A stretch of DNA of 64,000 nt from Phenylobacterium sp. (GCF_030681155.1 NZ_JAUXXE010000049.1:1-64000); one strand, 5' to 3'. Shown: positions 16,260 through 24,997, counted from the first letter of the stretch. Notes: generated by a model from the letters alone, not told the origin. Translations and numbers: made by a program.

Positions 16260-16357
16260 GGGCTCCTCCAGCTTGTTTGTTACGTCTGCTCTAAACGCCG
16301 TCCAACCGCTCCGCTAGCGGGGAGACGAGGACCGGCCAGTTGGGCTAATCAACGGCC

Positions 16358-16870
16358 ATGAAGACCCGCCCCGACCTGATCGCCTTCTTCGACGCTCACG
16401 CAATCGACCACGCGACCACCGACCACCCGGCGGTGTTCCGGGTCGGCGAGGGCGAGGACATCAAGCATGGCATTCCCGGCGCCCACACCAAGAACCTGTT
16501 CCTGAAGGACGCCAAGGGCCGGCTGTGGCTGATCTCGGCCAAGGACGACACCCAGATCGACCTGAAGCGCCTGCACACGGTCATCGGCTCGGCCAGGCTG
16601 TCGTTTGGGTCGGCGGAGTTGATGGAGCAGGCGCTCGGCGTCACGCCAGGCTCGGTCACCGCCTTCGCCATGATCAACGGCGTGGGCCGCGACGTGACGT
16701 TCGTGCTGGACCACCGACTGGCCGCCGCCGACCGGGTGAACTTCCACCCCCTGGTCAACACCGCCACCACCGGCGTCTCGCAGGCAGGCTTCGCAAAGTT
16801 CTTCCAGGCCCTTGGGATCACCCCGCTGGTGGTCGATTTTGCGGCCATGGCGGTCGTGGAAGCGGCCTGA
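16358..16870 (+). CDS. YbaK/ProX-type prolyl-tRNA editing domain protein
   Basis: A 170-residue free-standing editing domain. Such proteins (PrdX/ProXp group) hydrolyse mischarged tRNA, typically Ala-tRNA-Pro, in trans. The visible pattern includes [39 protein letters not shown], where HTKNLFLKD is the family core, and the substrate-pocket lysine region [25 protein letters not shown] and [13 protein letters not shown] complete the fold. Length is normal. Which mischarged tRNA it edits cannot be read from sequence. Confidence 0.9.
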   Translation: MKTRPDLIAFFDAHAIDHATTDHPAVFRVGEGEDIKHGIPGAHTKNLFLKDAKGRLWLISAKDDTQIDLKRLHTVIGSARLSFGSAELMEQALGVTPGSVTAFAMINGVGRDVTFVLDHRLAAADRVNFHPLVNTATTGVSQAGFAKFFQALGITPLVVDFAAMAVVEAA

Positions 16871-16963
16871 TCGTGACGGAGCGCCGTTGAAGCCGCGCCA
16901 GTAAGGGACCATTTTAGCGCCCGGGCGCGTTACGCCCGAATTGACCCCTTTGGGAACGAGACC

Positions 16964-17869
16964 ATGAGCCTGATCGGCGAAACCCAGTCCACCGCCGCCG
17001 CCGGCCCCGCCGACCTGATCAAGGACGGCACCGACGCCAGCTTCCTGGCCGACGTCATCGAGACCTCGAAGGACACGCCGGTCATCGTCGACTTCTGGGC
17101 GCCCTGGTGTGGCCCGTGCCGTCAGCTCGGCCCGTCGATCGAAAAGGCTGTCCTGGCCGCCAAGGGCAAGGTCAAGCTGGTCAAGATCGACATCGACCAG
17201 AACCCGCAATTCGCCGGCCAGCTGCGCGTGCAGTCGATCCCGGCGGTGTTCGCCTTTGTCGGCGGCCGTCCGGTCGATGGCTTCATGGGCGCCCTGCCCG
17301 ACAGCCAGGTGAAGCAGTTCGTCGACCGCATGGCCGGCCAGGCCCCGGCCAACGCCACCGACGAACTCCTGGCCCAGGCCAAGGAATCCCTCGATCTCGG
17401 CGACATCGGCGGCGCGGCCCAGGCCTATGCCGAGGTGCTGCAGGGCGAGCCCGACAATGTGAAGGCGCTCGGCGGCCTCGCGCGCTGCTACCTGAACGGC
17501 GGTGACGCCGAACGCGCCCGCGAGGTGGCCGACATGGCCCCGCCCGGCGCCAAGGACGCCGACCTCGACAGCGTTCGCGCCGCCCTGGCCCTGGCCGACG
17601 AGGCGCCGGAAGAAACCGGCGAATTCGAACAGCGCCTGGCCAAGGACGACAACGACCACGAGGCCCGCTTCGAGATCGCCAAGGCCCTGGCCGCACGCGG
17701 CGCCTGGGACGAGGCCGCCGACCACCTGCTGAAGATCATCGAGCGGGACCGCACCTGGAACGACGAGGCGGCCCGTAAGCAATTGATCACTATCTTCGAG
17801 GCCGCGGGCGCGGGCTCGGATGTCACCCGGGCAGGCCGACGACGCTTGTCCTCCATCCTGTTTTCGTAA
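16964..17869 (+). CDS. Thioredoxin-TPR protein, CnoX/YbbN type
   Basis: A 301-residue protein with an N-terminal thioredoxin domain (about residues 20-130) carrying an intact WCGPC redox site at 48-52, and a C-terminal TPR-like helical domain (about 135-290). This is the layout of CnoX (YbbN), a chaperone-redox protein that protects clients from oxidation and hands them to GroEL and DnaK. Unlike E. coli CnoX, whose motif is SxxC, this one has both cysteines, as in Caulobacter CnoX, so it may reduce mixed disulfides. It lies 10 nt upstream of the Lon-N gene, suggesting a proteostasis operon. Confidence 0.9.
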   Translation: MSLIGETQSTAAAGPADLIKDGTDASFLADVIETSKDTPVIVDFWAPWCGPCRQLGPSIEKAVLAAKGKVKLVKIDIDQNPQFAGQLRVQSIPAVFAFVGGRPVDGFMGALPDSQVKQFVDRMAGQAPANATDELLAQAKESLDLGDIGGAAQAYAEVLQGEPDNVKALGGLARCYLNGGDAERAREVADMAPPGAKDADLDSVRAALALADEAPEETGEFEQRLAKDDNDHEARFEIAKALAARGAWDEAADHLLKIIERDRTWNDEAARKQLITIFEAAGAGSDVTRAGRRRLSSILFS

Positions 17870-17879
17870 GGAGCGCGCG

Positions 17880-18545
17880 ATGCCGGCTGCGGTCTTTCGA
17901 CGAGCCTCGGACTTGCCGCAGGTCATCCCCGTGTTTCCGCTGGACGGGGCCTTGCTGCTGCCGACTGGCGAGCTGCCGCTGCAGATATTCGAGCCCCGCT
18001 ACCTGAACATGATCGACGATGTCATGGCCGGCGACCGGATGATCGGAATGGTGCAGACCCGTTCTGGCGGCGATCGTTCGCGGCCGAACCTGGCCGGCGT
18101 CGGCTGCTGCGGGCGGATCACCAGCTTTTCCGAAACCTCGGACGGCCGCTACCTGATCACCCTGACGGGCGTCTGCCGGTTCATCGTGGGCGAGGAACTG
18201 TCGGTGGCTTCGCCCTATCGCCAGGTCCGGGCCAATTTCCTGCCCTTCGCCGACGACCTGAGCGTCGAGGCCTCCGAGATACCGGCCTTCGACCGCCGCC
18301 GGTTCGCCGGCGCCCTGAAGCGCTATCTGAACCGCCGCGAACTGGACATCGACTGGGAGACCGCCGAGTCCGCGCCGCTGGAGAGCCTGATCACTAGCCT
18401 GTCGATGGGCCTGCCGTTCGAGCCGGCCGAGAAGCAGGCCTTGCTTGAGGCGCCGACCATGGCCGACCGCTGCGACGCCCTGACCGCCCTGCTCGAAATC
18501 GACAGCCTTGAAGGTGACGATGACGAACCCCACTCGATCCAGTAG
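17880..18545 (+). CDS. Lon N-terminal (LON substrate-binding) domain protein
   Basis: A 221-residue protein consisting only of the LON/PUA-like domain found at the N-terminus of Lon protease. PVFPLDGALLLPTGELPLQIFEPRYLNMIDDVMAGDRMIGMVQ is characteristic. No ATPase or Ser-Lys protease part follows, so it cannot be a protease by itself; similar stand-alone proteins are widespread and of unknown role. It starts 10 nt after the CnoX-like gene, with AAGGAG upstream, and precedes the Trm112 gene by 9 nt. Confidence 0.9.
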   Translation: MPAAVFRRASDLPQVIPVFPLDGALLLPTGELPLQIFEPRYLNMIDDVMAGDRMIGMVQTRSGGDRSRPNLAGVGCCGRITSFSETSDGRYLITLTGVCRFIVGEELSVASPYRQVRANFLPFADDLSVEASEIPAFDRRRFAGALKRYLNRRELDIDWETAESAPLESLITSLSMGLPFEPAEKQALLEAPTMADRCDALTALLEIDSLEGDDDEPHSIQ

Positions 18546-18554
18546 ACAGGCGCC

Positions 18555-18761
18555 ATGAGCACCGAGCCCGCCGTCCCGCTTTCCCTCTCCGCCGAGGTCG
18601 ATCCGCGCCTGCTGGAGGTCCTGGTCTGTCCCGTGACCCACGGGCCGCTGACCTATGACCGCGTGGCCGGTGAACTGGTCAGCAACGGCGCCAAGCTCGC
18701 CTATCCGATCCGCGACGGGGTGCCGATCATGCTGCCCGAAGAAGCCCGCGCGCTGGACTAG
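18555..18761 (+). CDS. Trm112 family small protein
   Basis: A 68-residue protein with [42 protein letters not shown], the UPF0434/Trm112 pattern. One metal-type cysteine (VCPVTH) is present but most zinc-ligand cysteines of eukaryotic Trm112 are absent, as is common in bacteria. In eukaryotes Trm112 activates several methyltransferases; bacterial partners are less certain. It ends a likely three-gene operon after the CnoX-like and Lon-N genes. Confidence 0.88.
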   Translation: MSTEPAVPLSLSAEVDPRLLEVLVCPVTHGPLTYDRVAGELVSNGAKLAYPIRDGVPIMLPEEARALD

Positions 18762-18766
18762 GCCCG

Positions 18767-20020
18767 CTACAGCGCCTCGCCGCGCAGCAGTCTTGGCAGG
18801 TCGCCAGTCGCCCCGCCGGCGTCTTCCATGAAGAACCGCCGGGCCGGACCGATGCGGTTCACCGCCGACATGCCGACACCGCGCGCCAGGCGCAGCACCG
18901 GGTTGTTGTTCGAGAACAGCCGCGTGAAGACGTCGGTGGCCGCCGCCAGCATGACGGTGTCGAAGCTCCGCCAGCGTGCGTAGCGCTCCAGCACCAATTC
19001 CGAGCCGATGTCCTCGCCAAGTCGCGCGGCTTCGACCAGCACCTGGGCCAGGGCCGCAGCGCCCTTCAGGCCGAGGTTCAAGCCCTGTCCCGCGATCGGG
19101 TGGATGCCGTGAGCGGCGTCGCCGAGCAGCACTGCGCGCGGCGCCACCAAGCGGTCGGCCAGTTGCAGTGACAACGGATAGGTGAAGACCGGCCCGTCCA
19201 GGCTGGCGGTCCCCAGGAACTCGCCGAACCGGCGTTGCAGGTGGGCATGGAAGACTTCCGGACGCGCGCTCTTCAGCGCCGCCGCCTTGGCCCGACTCTC
19301 GGTCCAGACCAGGCTCGCCCGGTTCTCGGTGAGGGGTAGGATGGCGAACGGGCCGCCGGGCAGGAAATACTCGTGGGCGACGCCCTCGTGATCACGCTCC
19401 AGCCGAACTGTCGCGACCACGCCCGTCTGTGGGTAGTCCCAGCCGGTCGCGCCGATACCGGCCTCGCGCCGCACCACCGAGCCGCGGCCCTCCGCGCCCA
19501 CCACCAGCGGGGCGCTCAGAACCTGGCCGTCGTCCAGGGTCACTCTCGCAGCCTGGGCGTCGAAGGTGACGCCCGCCACCCGCGCCGGCGCCAGCACCTT
19601 GATCCCAGCCCGTCCGACGGCCGCAGCCAGAGCCACGCGCGAGCGACGGTTCTCAAGCATGTAGCCCAGCGGTTCGCCCTCGGAGCGCTCGGCGATCTCG
19701 GCGGAATCGAAGCGCAGATAAAACGAGGACGGCTTGCCCGCCGCCGCGCCGGGCGACTTGCCGTCGGTCACCAGGATCTGTTCGATCCGCTGGGCGTGGG
19801 GTTCGATGTCGTCCGCTAGGCCCAAGGTCCGCCATTGTCGGAACGAGGCGAAGGCGATGGCTGAGGAGCGCCCATCAAAGGTCGGCGCGAGTTGGGCGTC
19901 GAACACGATCGGATCGATCAGCAACGGCTCTAGGCCGGCGCTCTTCAAGGCCAGAGCAAGGGTGGCGCCCGCCATGCCGGCGCCGGCGATGATCACATCC
20001 GCATCGAAGGTCTGAAGCAT
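18767..20020 (-). CDS. UbiH/UbiF/COQ6 family FAD-dependent hydroxylase
   Basis: A 417-residue flavoprotein monooxygenase. The N-terminal dinucleotide fold IIAGAGMAGATLALALKSAG binds FAD ADP, the middle VVGAEGRGSVVRREAGIG is the DG-type motif, and VLLGDAAHGIHPIAGQGLNLGLKG is the second FAD motif typical of ubiquinone hydroxylases. Such enzymes hydroxylate the ubiquinone ring using O2. Which position (UbiH, UbiF, UbiI or UbiL type) cannot be told. The ATG at 20018-20020 is chosen because it begins the FAD fold; the upstream extension would overlap operators of the divergent emrA gene. Confidence 0.88.
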   Translation of the reverse strand: MLQTFDADVIIAGAGMAGATLALALKSAGLEPLLIDPIVFDAQLAPTFDGRSSAIAFASFRQWRTLGLADDIEPHAQRIEQILVTDGKSPGAAAGKPSSFYLRFDSAEIAERSEGEPLGYMLENRRSRVALAAAVGRAGIKVLAPARVAGVTFDAQAARVTLDDGQVLSAPLVVGAEGRGSVVRREAGIGATGWDYPQTGVVATVRLERDHEGVAHEYFLPGGPFAILPLTENRASLVWTESRAKAAALKSARPEVFHAHLQRRFGEFLGTASLDGPVFTYPLSLQLADRLVAPRAVLLGDAAHGIHPIAGQGLNLGLKGAAALAQVLVEAARLGEDIGSELVLERYARWRSFDTVMLAAATDVFTRLFSNNNPVLRLARGVGMSAVNRIGPARRFFMEDAGGATGDLPRLLRGEAL

Positions 20021-20088
20021 GGGGGGATATGCCGACGAAAGCGGGCGCGCGTCACCCCCGGTTTCGGAAATTCGCCGCAGATGATTTT

Positions 20089-20104
20089 TGGACGATTGCG
20101 TCCA
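20089..20104. promoter_or_regulatory. Operator copy 1 (TGGAC-N6-GTCCA) upstream of emrA
   Basis: TGGACG-ATTG-CGTCCA is a perfect dyad within TTTGGAC-N6-GTCCATTT. An identical half-site pair with the same spacing recurs 63 bp downstream. It is the likely binding site of the TetR regulator encoded at the end of the emrAB operon. Confidence 0.7.
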
Positions 20105-20151
20105 TTTATCCATTGCGCCTTAACCGATGCGCGCCTACTTGCGATCTAGTT

Positions 20152-20167
20152 TGGACTTGATCGTCCA
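20152..20167. promoter_or_regulatory. Operator copy 2 (TGGAC-N6-GTCCA) upstream of emrA
   Basis: TGGAC-TTGATC-GTCCA, flanked by TTT and CTT as in copy 1. It ends 25 bp before the emrA-type start codon, a position where a bound repressor would block transcription or clearance. The centre-to-centre distance to copy 1 is 63 bp, about six helical turns. Confidence 0.7.
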
Positions 20168-20192
20168 CTTTTCAGGTTTTCGAGCCCCGTCC

Positions 20193-21293
20193 ATGGCGAT
20201 ATTGCCCAAGAAATTCATGCCCCTCGCAGTCGGGGGCGTCGTTGCAGCCGCTCTGGTGGTCGGCGGCGGCGCGTGGTGGATCAACAAGCAGCGCTTCGAA
20301 GCCACCGACAACGCCTTCATCCAGGCCGACAAGGTCTCGGTCGCGCCGCAGGTCGACGGCTATGTCGCCGAGGTGCTGGTCGCCGACAACGCCAGCGTCG
20401 CCGCTGGCCAGGTCCTGGTGCGGCTGGACACCTCGCAGCTGCGCGCCACGCTCGCCCAGGCCGAAGCCAACGCCGCGGCGCTGGACGCCGCCGTTCGTGG
20501 TGTCGACGACAAGGCCCGGCTGGAACAGGCCATGATCGCCCAGAAGGCGGCCGGGGTGGACGCCGCGCGCGCCGAATCCCAGCTCGCCCAAGCTGAACTC
20601 AATCGTTATGGCGCGCTGGCCAATCAGGGCTGGGTCTCGCCCCAACGCGCCCAGACCGCCCATGCGGCGGCGAGCCAAGCCACGGCCAGCGTCGCCCAGG
20701 CCCGCGCCACCCTGGAGGCCGAGCGCCGTACCGCCGACAGCCTCGGCTCGACCCGCGCCCAAACCCAGGCGCAGGCCCAGGCCGCTCATGCGGCCGTCGA
20801 CAAGGCCCGCATCGACCTCGAACGCGCTGAGATCAAGTCGCCGGTCGCCGGCGTGGTCGGCGCCCGCGCCGTCCGTCCGGGCCAATATGTGCGCCCAGGC
20901 TCGGCCCTGATGAGCGTCGTGCCGCTCGGCGAGGCCTATGTGATCGCCAACTTCAAGGAAACCCAGGTGGCCCGCCTGCGCGTCGGCCAACCGGTGACCA
21001 TCCATGCCGACGCCTTCGGCAAGCAGGAGATCAAGGGCCACGTCGACAGCTTCGCGCCCGCCACCGGCTCGGAGTTCGCGCTGATCCCGGTCGAGAACGC
21101 GGTCGGCAACTTCACCAAGATCGCCCAGCGCCTGCCCGTGAAGATCAAGGTCGACCCCGCCTCGCCCCTGGCCGGCGCCCTGCGACCCGGCCTCTCGGTC
21201 GAGGTGAAGGTCGACGTGCGCACCAACACCGGCCCGAGCTTCGCCGAAGTCCAACCGGCCAAGGAATACGCCCGCGAGGGCGTCTCGCGCTGA
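20193..21293 (+). CDS. HlyD/EmrA family efflux periplasmic adaptor
   Basis: A 366-residue membrane fusion protein. One N-terminal membrane helix (about residues 8-27) is followed by the lipoyl/biotinyl-like first half (FIQADKVSVAPQVDGYVAEVLVADNASVAAGQVLVRLD), a long alanine-rich coiled coil (about 80-210) and the second lipoyl half (VAGVVGARAVRPGQYVRPGSALMSVVPLGEAYVIANFKETQ). This is the EmrA layout: it links the EmrB-type pump to an outer-membrane channel for drug export. It precedes the MFS pump by 24 nt. Two operators lie just upstream. Confidence 0.93.
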   Translation: MAILPKKFMPLAVGGVVAAALVVGGGAWWINKQRFEATDNAFIQADKVSVAPQVDGYVAEVLVADNASVAAGQVLVRLDTSQLRATLAQAEANAAALDAAVRGVDDKARLEQAMIAQKAAGVDAARAESQLAQAELNRYGALANQGWVSPQRAQTAHAAASQATASVAQARATLEAERRTADSLGSTRAQTQAQAQAAHAAVDKARIDLERAEIKSPVAGVVGARAVRPGQYVRPGSALMSVVPLGEAYVIANFKETQVARLRVGQPVTIHADAFGKQEIKGHVDSFAPATGSEFALIPVENAVGNFTKIAQRLPVKIKVDPASPLAGALRPGLSVEVKVDVRTNTGPSFAEVQPAKEYAREGVSR

Positions 21294-21317
21294 ACCGAGC
21301 CTAAGGAGCCTTAGGCC

Positions 21318-22931
21318 ATGACCGAAGCCGCGCTAGAGCGCCCCGTCCAGCCGGCGCCTCCGGGCGGTCACGTGACCGCGTCCGGCGAGGTCGATTGGGT
21401 CAAGATCTTCCTCGGCTTCGGCGGGATGGTGGTCGGCCAGTTCATGGCCATCCTCGACATCCAGATCGTCGCCTCCTCGCTTAGCCAGATCCAGGCCGGG
21501 GTCGGCGCCAGCGCCGATGAGATCAGCTGGGTTCAGACCATCTACCTGCTGGCCGAGGTGGTCATCATTCCGCTGACCGCCTACCTGACCAAAATGTGGG
21601 GGACGCGGCCGGTCTATGTGTTCGCCGCCGGGGCCTTCATTGTCACCTCCATCGCCACCGGCCTCTCGACCAGCATCGAGATGATGATCTTCACCCGGGC
21701 CCTGCAGGGCCTGGCAGCCGGCGCCATGATCCCGGCGGTGTTCGCCACCGCCATGACCGTGTTCCCGCCCGAAAAGCGGGTGACGGCGAACGTCGTCGTC
21801 GGCCTGATCGTCACCCTGGCCCCCACCATCGGCCCGACCCTGGGCGGACACCTGACGGAGTCCCTGAGCTGGCATTGGCTGTTCTTCATCAACGTGCCGC
21901 CCGGCCTGTTGGTGATGTTCCTAGTCGGCCGCTACGGCGACTTCGACAAGGGCGACCCGAGCCTGGCCAAAGGCATTGACTGGTTTGGTCTGGCGACCAT
22001 GACCGTCTTCCTGCTCTCGATGCAGTACGTCATCGAGGAAGGCGCCAAGGAAGGCTGGTTCGACGACGACCTGATCCTCTGGCTGACCGTCACAGCTTCA
22101 ATCACCGGCGTCGTCTTCATCTGGCGACAGCTCACCTATCGACAGCCGATCGTCTCGCTGAAACCGTTCACCGATCGAAACTTCACCATCGGCTTCGTCA
22201 TGAACGCCGTGGCCGGGATGAGCCTGTTCGGCGGGACCTTCATCCTGCCGCTGTTCCTTGGCCAGATCCGCCAGTACTCGGCGGCTGAGGTCGGGACGAC
22301 CATGCTGGTCTCCGGCCTGGTGATGTTCATGACGGCGCCGGTCGCCGGCCGTTTCATCCGCGCCGTGGATCCACGCATCCCGCTGGTGGTCGGCTTTGGC
22401 CTGGCCGCCTACGGGGTCGGGCTGGGCGTTAGGGTCACCGCCGATTGGGGCTTCTGGGAGTTCGCCACCCTGCAGGCGGTGCGCGGCGTCGGGGTGATGA
22501 TCGCCATGATCGCGGCCCAGCAGCTCAGCGTCTCCACCCTGCCCCCTTCGATGATGAAGGATGCATCGGGCCTGGTGAATCTGGTCCGCAACGTCGGCGG
22601 CGCCGTCGGCTTGGCGGTCCTGACCACCGTGCTGACCAACCAGACCGCCGTTCACCTTTCCGAGCTGTCGGCCGCCGTCAACGTCTCCAGCCTCGAGGCC
22701 CAAGAGATGCTGAGCGGCCTGGCCTCCATGATGGAGACCAAAGGCCTGATGGACCCTGAGGGCGCGGCCCATAAGTTCCTCGGCATGGCCTTGCATCGCC
22801 AAGCCTCGATCCTGGCGTTCGGCGACGGCTTCTTCTTCCTGGCCGCCGGCTGCGCCGTGGCCTCGGTGCTCGGCTTGCTGGCCACGCCGGTCAAGACCCC
22901 GCCAGCGCCTGGCGGCGGTGGAGGTCACTGA
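21318..22931 (+). CDS. EmrB/QacA-type MFS drug efflux pump (DHA2)
   Basis: A 537-residue inner-membrane transporter with about 14 predicted helices, as in the DHA2 family of proton-coupled multidrug exporters. Motif IVASSLSQIQAGVGASADEISWVQTIYLLAEV near helix 1-2 and the helix-5 motif C region VGLIVTLAPTIGPTLGG are family hallmarks. It works with the upstream EmrA-type adaptor. Its TGA overlaps the ATG of the tetR gene by one base, so all three genes form one operon. Drug specificity is unknown. Confidence 0.95.
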   Translation: MTEAALERPVQPAPPGGHVTASGEVDWVKIFLGFGGMVVGQFMAILDIQIVASSLSQIQAGVGASADEISWVQTIYLLAEVVIIPLTAYLTKMWGTRPVYVFAAGAFIVTSIATGLSTSIEMMIFTRALQGLAAGAMIPAVFATAMTVFPPEKRVTANVVVGLIVTLAPTIGPTLGGHLTESLSWHWLFFINVPPGLLVMFLVGRYGDFDKGDPSLAKGIDWFGLATMTVFLLSMQYVIEEGAKEGWFDDDLILWLTVTASITGVVFIWRQLTYRQPIVSLKPFTDRNFTIGFVMNAVAGMSLFGGTFILPLFLGQIRQYSAAEVGTTMLVSGLVMFMTAPVAGRFIRAVDPRIPLVVGFGLAAYGVGLGVRVTADWGFWEFATLQAVRGVGVMIAMIAAQQLSVSTLPPSMMKDASGLVNLVRNVGGAVGLAVLTTVLTNQTAVHLSELSAAVNVSSLEAQEMLSGLASMMETKGLMDPEGAAHKFLGMALHRQASILAFGDGFFFLAAGCAVASVLGLLATPVKTPPAPGGGGGH

Positions 22932-23539
22932 TGCCCAGGGTCGCCGGACAGATCGACGTCGCCAAGACCGAGGCCATTCTCGACGCCGCTCGCGAGGTAT
23001 TCGGCGAGCGTGGCCTGGCCGCCTCCATGGAGGGGATCGCTCGCCGCGCCGCGGTCTCGAAACAGACCATCTACAACCACTTCGGCTCCAAGGCCGAGCT
23101 GATCCACGCCATCGTCGAGCGCCGGGTGGAGGAGATCACCGCTCCTCTGTTGGTGCCGGAGGCGATGGAACATCCCGAGGAAGCCTTGACGGCCTTCGCC
23201 CGCACCATGCTCGCCATGGTGATGCAGCCCCGAGGAACCTCGATGCTGCGGATGGCCGTCGAAAGCGCCGTGGATCAAGCCGATGTGGCCCGCGCCTTCT
23301 ATGAAGCCGGACCGGCGACGTCTCGCCGCCGCCTGGCCGACTTCCTGCGGATGGAAACCGCCGCCGGTCGGCTGGCCGTCGATGATCCGGCCCTGGGCGC
23401 CGAGTTCTTCGCTGGCATGGTGATCGGCTCGCACCAACTCGCCCACCTGCTGGGTCAGGGCCGGTGTCTCAATGACGCTGAGATCGACCGGATCGCCGGC
23501 GAAGCAGCCCACCGATTCATGCGGGCCTACGGATCCTAG
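22931..23539 (+). CDS. TetR family repressor of the emrAB-type operon
   Basis: A 202-residue TetR/AcrR regulator. The N-terminal HTH (about residues 12-58) includes ILDAAREVFGERGLAASMEGIARRAAVSKQTIYNHFGSKAELI, a very typical AcrR recognition region. It is the last gene of the efflux operon and overlaps the pump gene, so autoregulation through the paired TGGAC-N6-GTCCA operators at 20089-20167 is the simplest model. It ends with a 4-bp convergent overlap with the next tetR gene. The inducing ligand is unknown. Confidence 0.93.
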   Translation: MPRVAGQIDVAKTEAILDAAREVFGERGLAASMEGIARRAAVSKQTIYNHFGSKAELIHAIVERRVEEITAPLLVPEAMEHPEEALTAFARTMLAMVMQPRGTSMLRMAVESAVDQADVARAFYEAGPATSRRRLADFLRMETAAGRLAVDDPALGAEFFAGMVIGSHQLAHLLGQGRCLNDAEIDRIAGEAAHRFMRAYGS

Positions 23540-24141
23540 GCCGCCGTCAGCGGCTCCCACGCCGCCATGGCTCCCCTGGCGACCTTCTCCAGGATGTCCC
23601 GGGTCGCCCCGTCGCGTGCCTGGATCGACATCCCCTGCTGGACGGTCAGGTAGAAGGCGGCGACCGCGCCGGCGTCCAGGCCGGCGGGCAACTCGCCCTC
23701 GGCCATCGCGCGCCGCAACCTCGCCTCCAGGCCGCGCTGGCCTTGTCCACGCTCCTTGCGCATGGCCTCGCAGACACTTGGGCTGGCCCCAGTCAGATTG
23801 ACCGCTGAGAGGGTGACCAGGCATCCGCGCGGCTTGCCCGGGCGGGTGAACGCCGCGGCCGTGGCCAACAGAAATCCTTCGATGGCCTCGCGCGCGGTCG
23901 GGGCGGCTTCCACGCCGTCCCAAAGCTGCGGGCCTTCGGTCCGGCCATAGAGCTCGACCGCCTCGCGAAACAAGCCCTCCTTGGAGCCAAAGGCAGCATA
24001 GAGGCTGGGGGAACCGATCCCCATGGCGGCGGTCAGGTCGCTGAGCGAGGCGGCCTCAAAGCCCTTGGTCCAGAAGACTTCCATGGCGCTGTCCAGCGCC
24101 GCGTCCCGATCAAAACTGCGAGGTCGTCCGCGCTCGACCAT
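23536..24141 (-). CDS. TetR family regulator divergent from an SDR gene
   Basis: A 201-residue TetR regulator starting MVERGRPRSFDRDAALDSAMEVFWTKGFEAASLSDLTAAMGIGSPSLYAAFGSKEGLF, with the HTH at about residues 10-55. The ATG at 24141 has AAGGA about 7 nt upstream, better than the alternative at 24150, which abuts that SD. The two TGTATCG-type palindromes between it and the divergent SDR gene are its probable operators. This subgroup often controls a neighbouring oxidoreductase and responds to electrophilic or quinone compounds, but the ligand here is unknown. Confidence 0.92.
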   Translation of the reverse strand: MVERGRPRSFDRDAALDSAMEVFWTKGFEAASLSDLTAAMGIGSPSLYAAFGSKEGLFREAVELYGRTEGPQLWDGVEAAPTAREAIEGFLLATAAAFTRPGKPRGCLVTLSAVNLTGASPSVCEAMRKERGQGQRGLEARLRRAMAEGELPAGLDAGAVAAFYLTVQQGMSIQARDGATRDILEKVARGAMAAWEPLTAA

Positions 24142-24156
24142 GGTCGCCATCCTTTT

Positions 24157-24172
24157 TGTATCGACTGATATA
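24157..24172. promoter_or_regulatory. Imperfect operator copy near tetR
   Basis: TGTATCG-AC-TGATATA is a degenerate version of the perfect dyad at 24213-24228, with two mismatches in the right arm. It sits 16 bp from the tetR start, suited to autoregulation. Confidence 0.6.
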
Positions 24173-24212
24173 TAAATCGATTGACGACAACCGACAAGCG
24201 GCGCACCCATTA

Positions 24213-24228
24213 TGTATCGAACGATACA
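24213..24228. promoter_or_regulatory. Perfect operator (TGTATCG-AA-CGATACA) near the SDR gene
   Basis: A 7-bp perfect dyad with a 2-nt centre, immediately in front of the SDR gene. Its centre is 56 bp from that of the second, imperfect copy. The pair lies between divergent tetR and SDR genes. Confidence 0.72.
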
Positions 24229-24243
24229 GATATGGAGACGAAC

Positions 24244-24987
24244 GTGTCCGACCTCACTGGAAAACGCGCCCTGGTCACCGGCGGCAGCCGCGGCATAGGC
24301 GCGGCCATAGCCCTGCGGCTGGCGCGCGACGGCGCTGACGTGGCGATCACCTATGAGCGCTCGGCCGACAAGGCCCAGGCGGTGGTCCGGCAGATCGAGG
24401 CCCTGGGCCGCAAGGGCCTGGCCATCGCCGCCAGCAGCGCCGATCCAGCCGCGATCAAGGCGGCGGTGGACAAGGCCGCCGCCGAACTGGGCGGCCTCGA
24501 CATCCTGGTCAACAACGCCGGGATCGCGCGGGGGGTGGGACCGGTCGAGGGCTGGACGCTGGAGGACATCGACCAACTGCTGGCCGTCAACGTGCGCGGT
24601 GTGATCCTGGCGTCCCAGGCCGCCGCCGTTCACCTGCCGCGCGGCGGACGGATCATCAATATCGGCAGCAACCTCGCCGAACGGGTGCCGATGGCGGGGA
24701 TCACCCTCTATGCGATGACCAAGTCAGCGCTGCTAAGCTTCACCAAGGGACTGGCGCACGATCTGGGGCCGCGCGGCGTGACGGTGAACCTGGTCCATCC
24801 CGGCTCGACCAACACCGATATGAATCCGGCTGACGGCGACGGCGCCGATCACCAGCGCGCGCGCATGCCAATCCAGGAATACGGCAAGCCAGAAGAGATC
24901 GCCGGCATGGTCGCCTGGCTCGCCAGCCCGGAGGGCCGCTTCGCCAATGGCGCAGGTTTCACAGTCGACGGCGGCGCGAACGCGTAA
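24244..24987 (+). CDS. SDR family oxidoreductase controlled by divergent TetR
   Basis: A 247-residue classical SDR. It shows TGGSRGIG (nucleotide binding), LVNNAGIA, the serine strand INIGSNLAE, the catalytic YAMTK and the C-terminal FTVDGG of FabG-like proteins. I chose the GTG at 24244 because GGAG lies 6 nt before it; an in-frame ATG at 24232 is possible. Similar TetR-linked SDRs are annotated as 3-oxoacyl-ACP reductases, but control by its own repressor suggests detoxification of a specific carbonyl compound. That is inference. Confidence 0.9.
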   Translation: MSDLTGKRALVTGGSRGIGAAIALRLARDGADVAITYERSADKAQAVVRQIEALGRKGLAIAASSADPAAIKAAVDKAAAELGGLDILVNNAGIARGVGPVEGWTLEDIDQLLAVNVRGVILASQAAAVHLPRGGRIINIGSNLAERVPMAGITLYAMTKSALLSFTKGLAHDLGPRGVTVNLVHPGSTNTDMNPADGDGADHQRARMPIQEYGKPEEIAGMVAWLASPEGRFANGAGFTVDGGANA

Positions 24988-24997
24988 CCACACCAAT

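Noticed and set aside
16349..17926. 525-codon antisense frame across the YbaK-like and CnoX-like genes
   Set aside because: Spans two clear genes on the opposite strand and has shadow-type composition.
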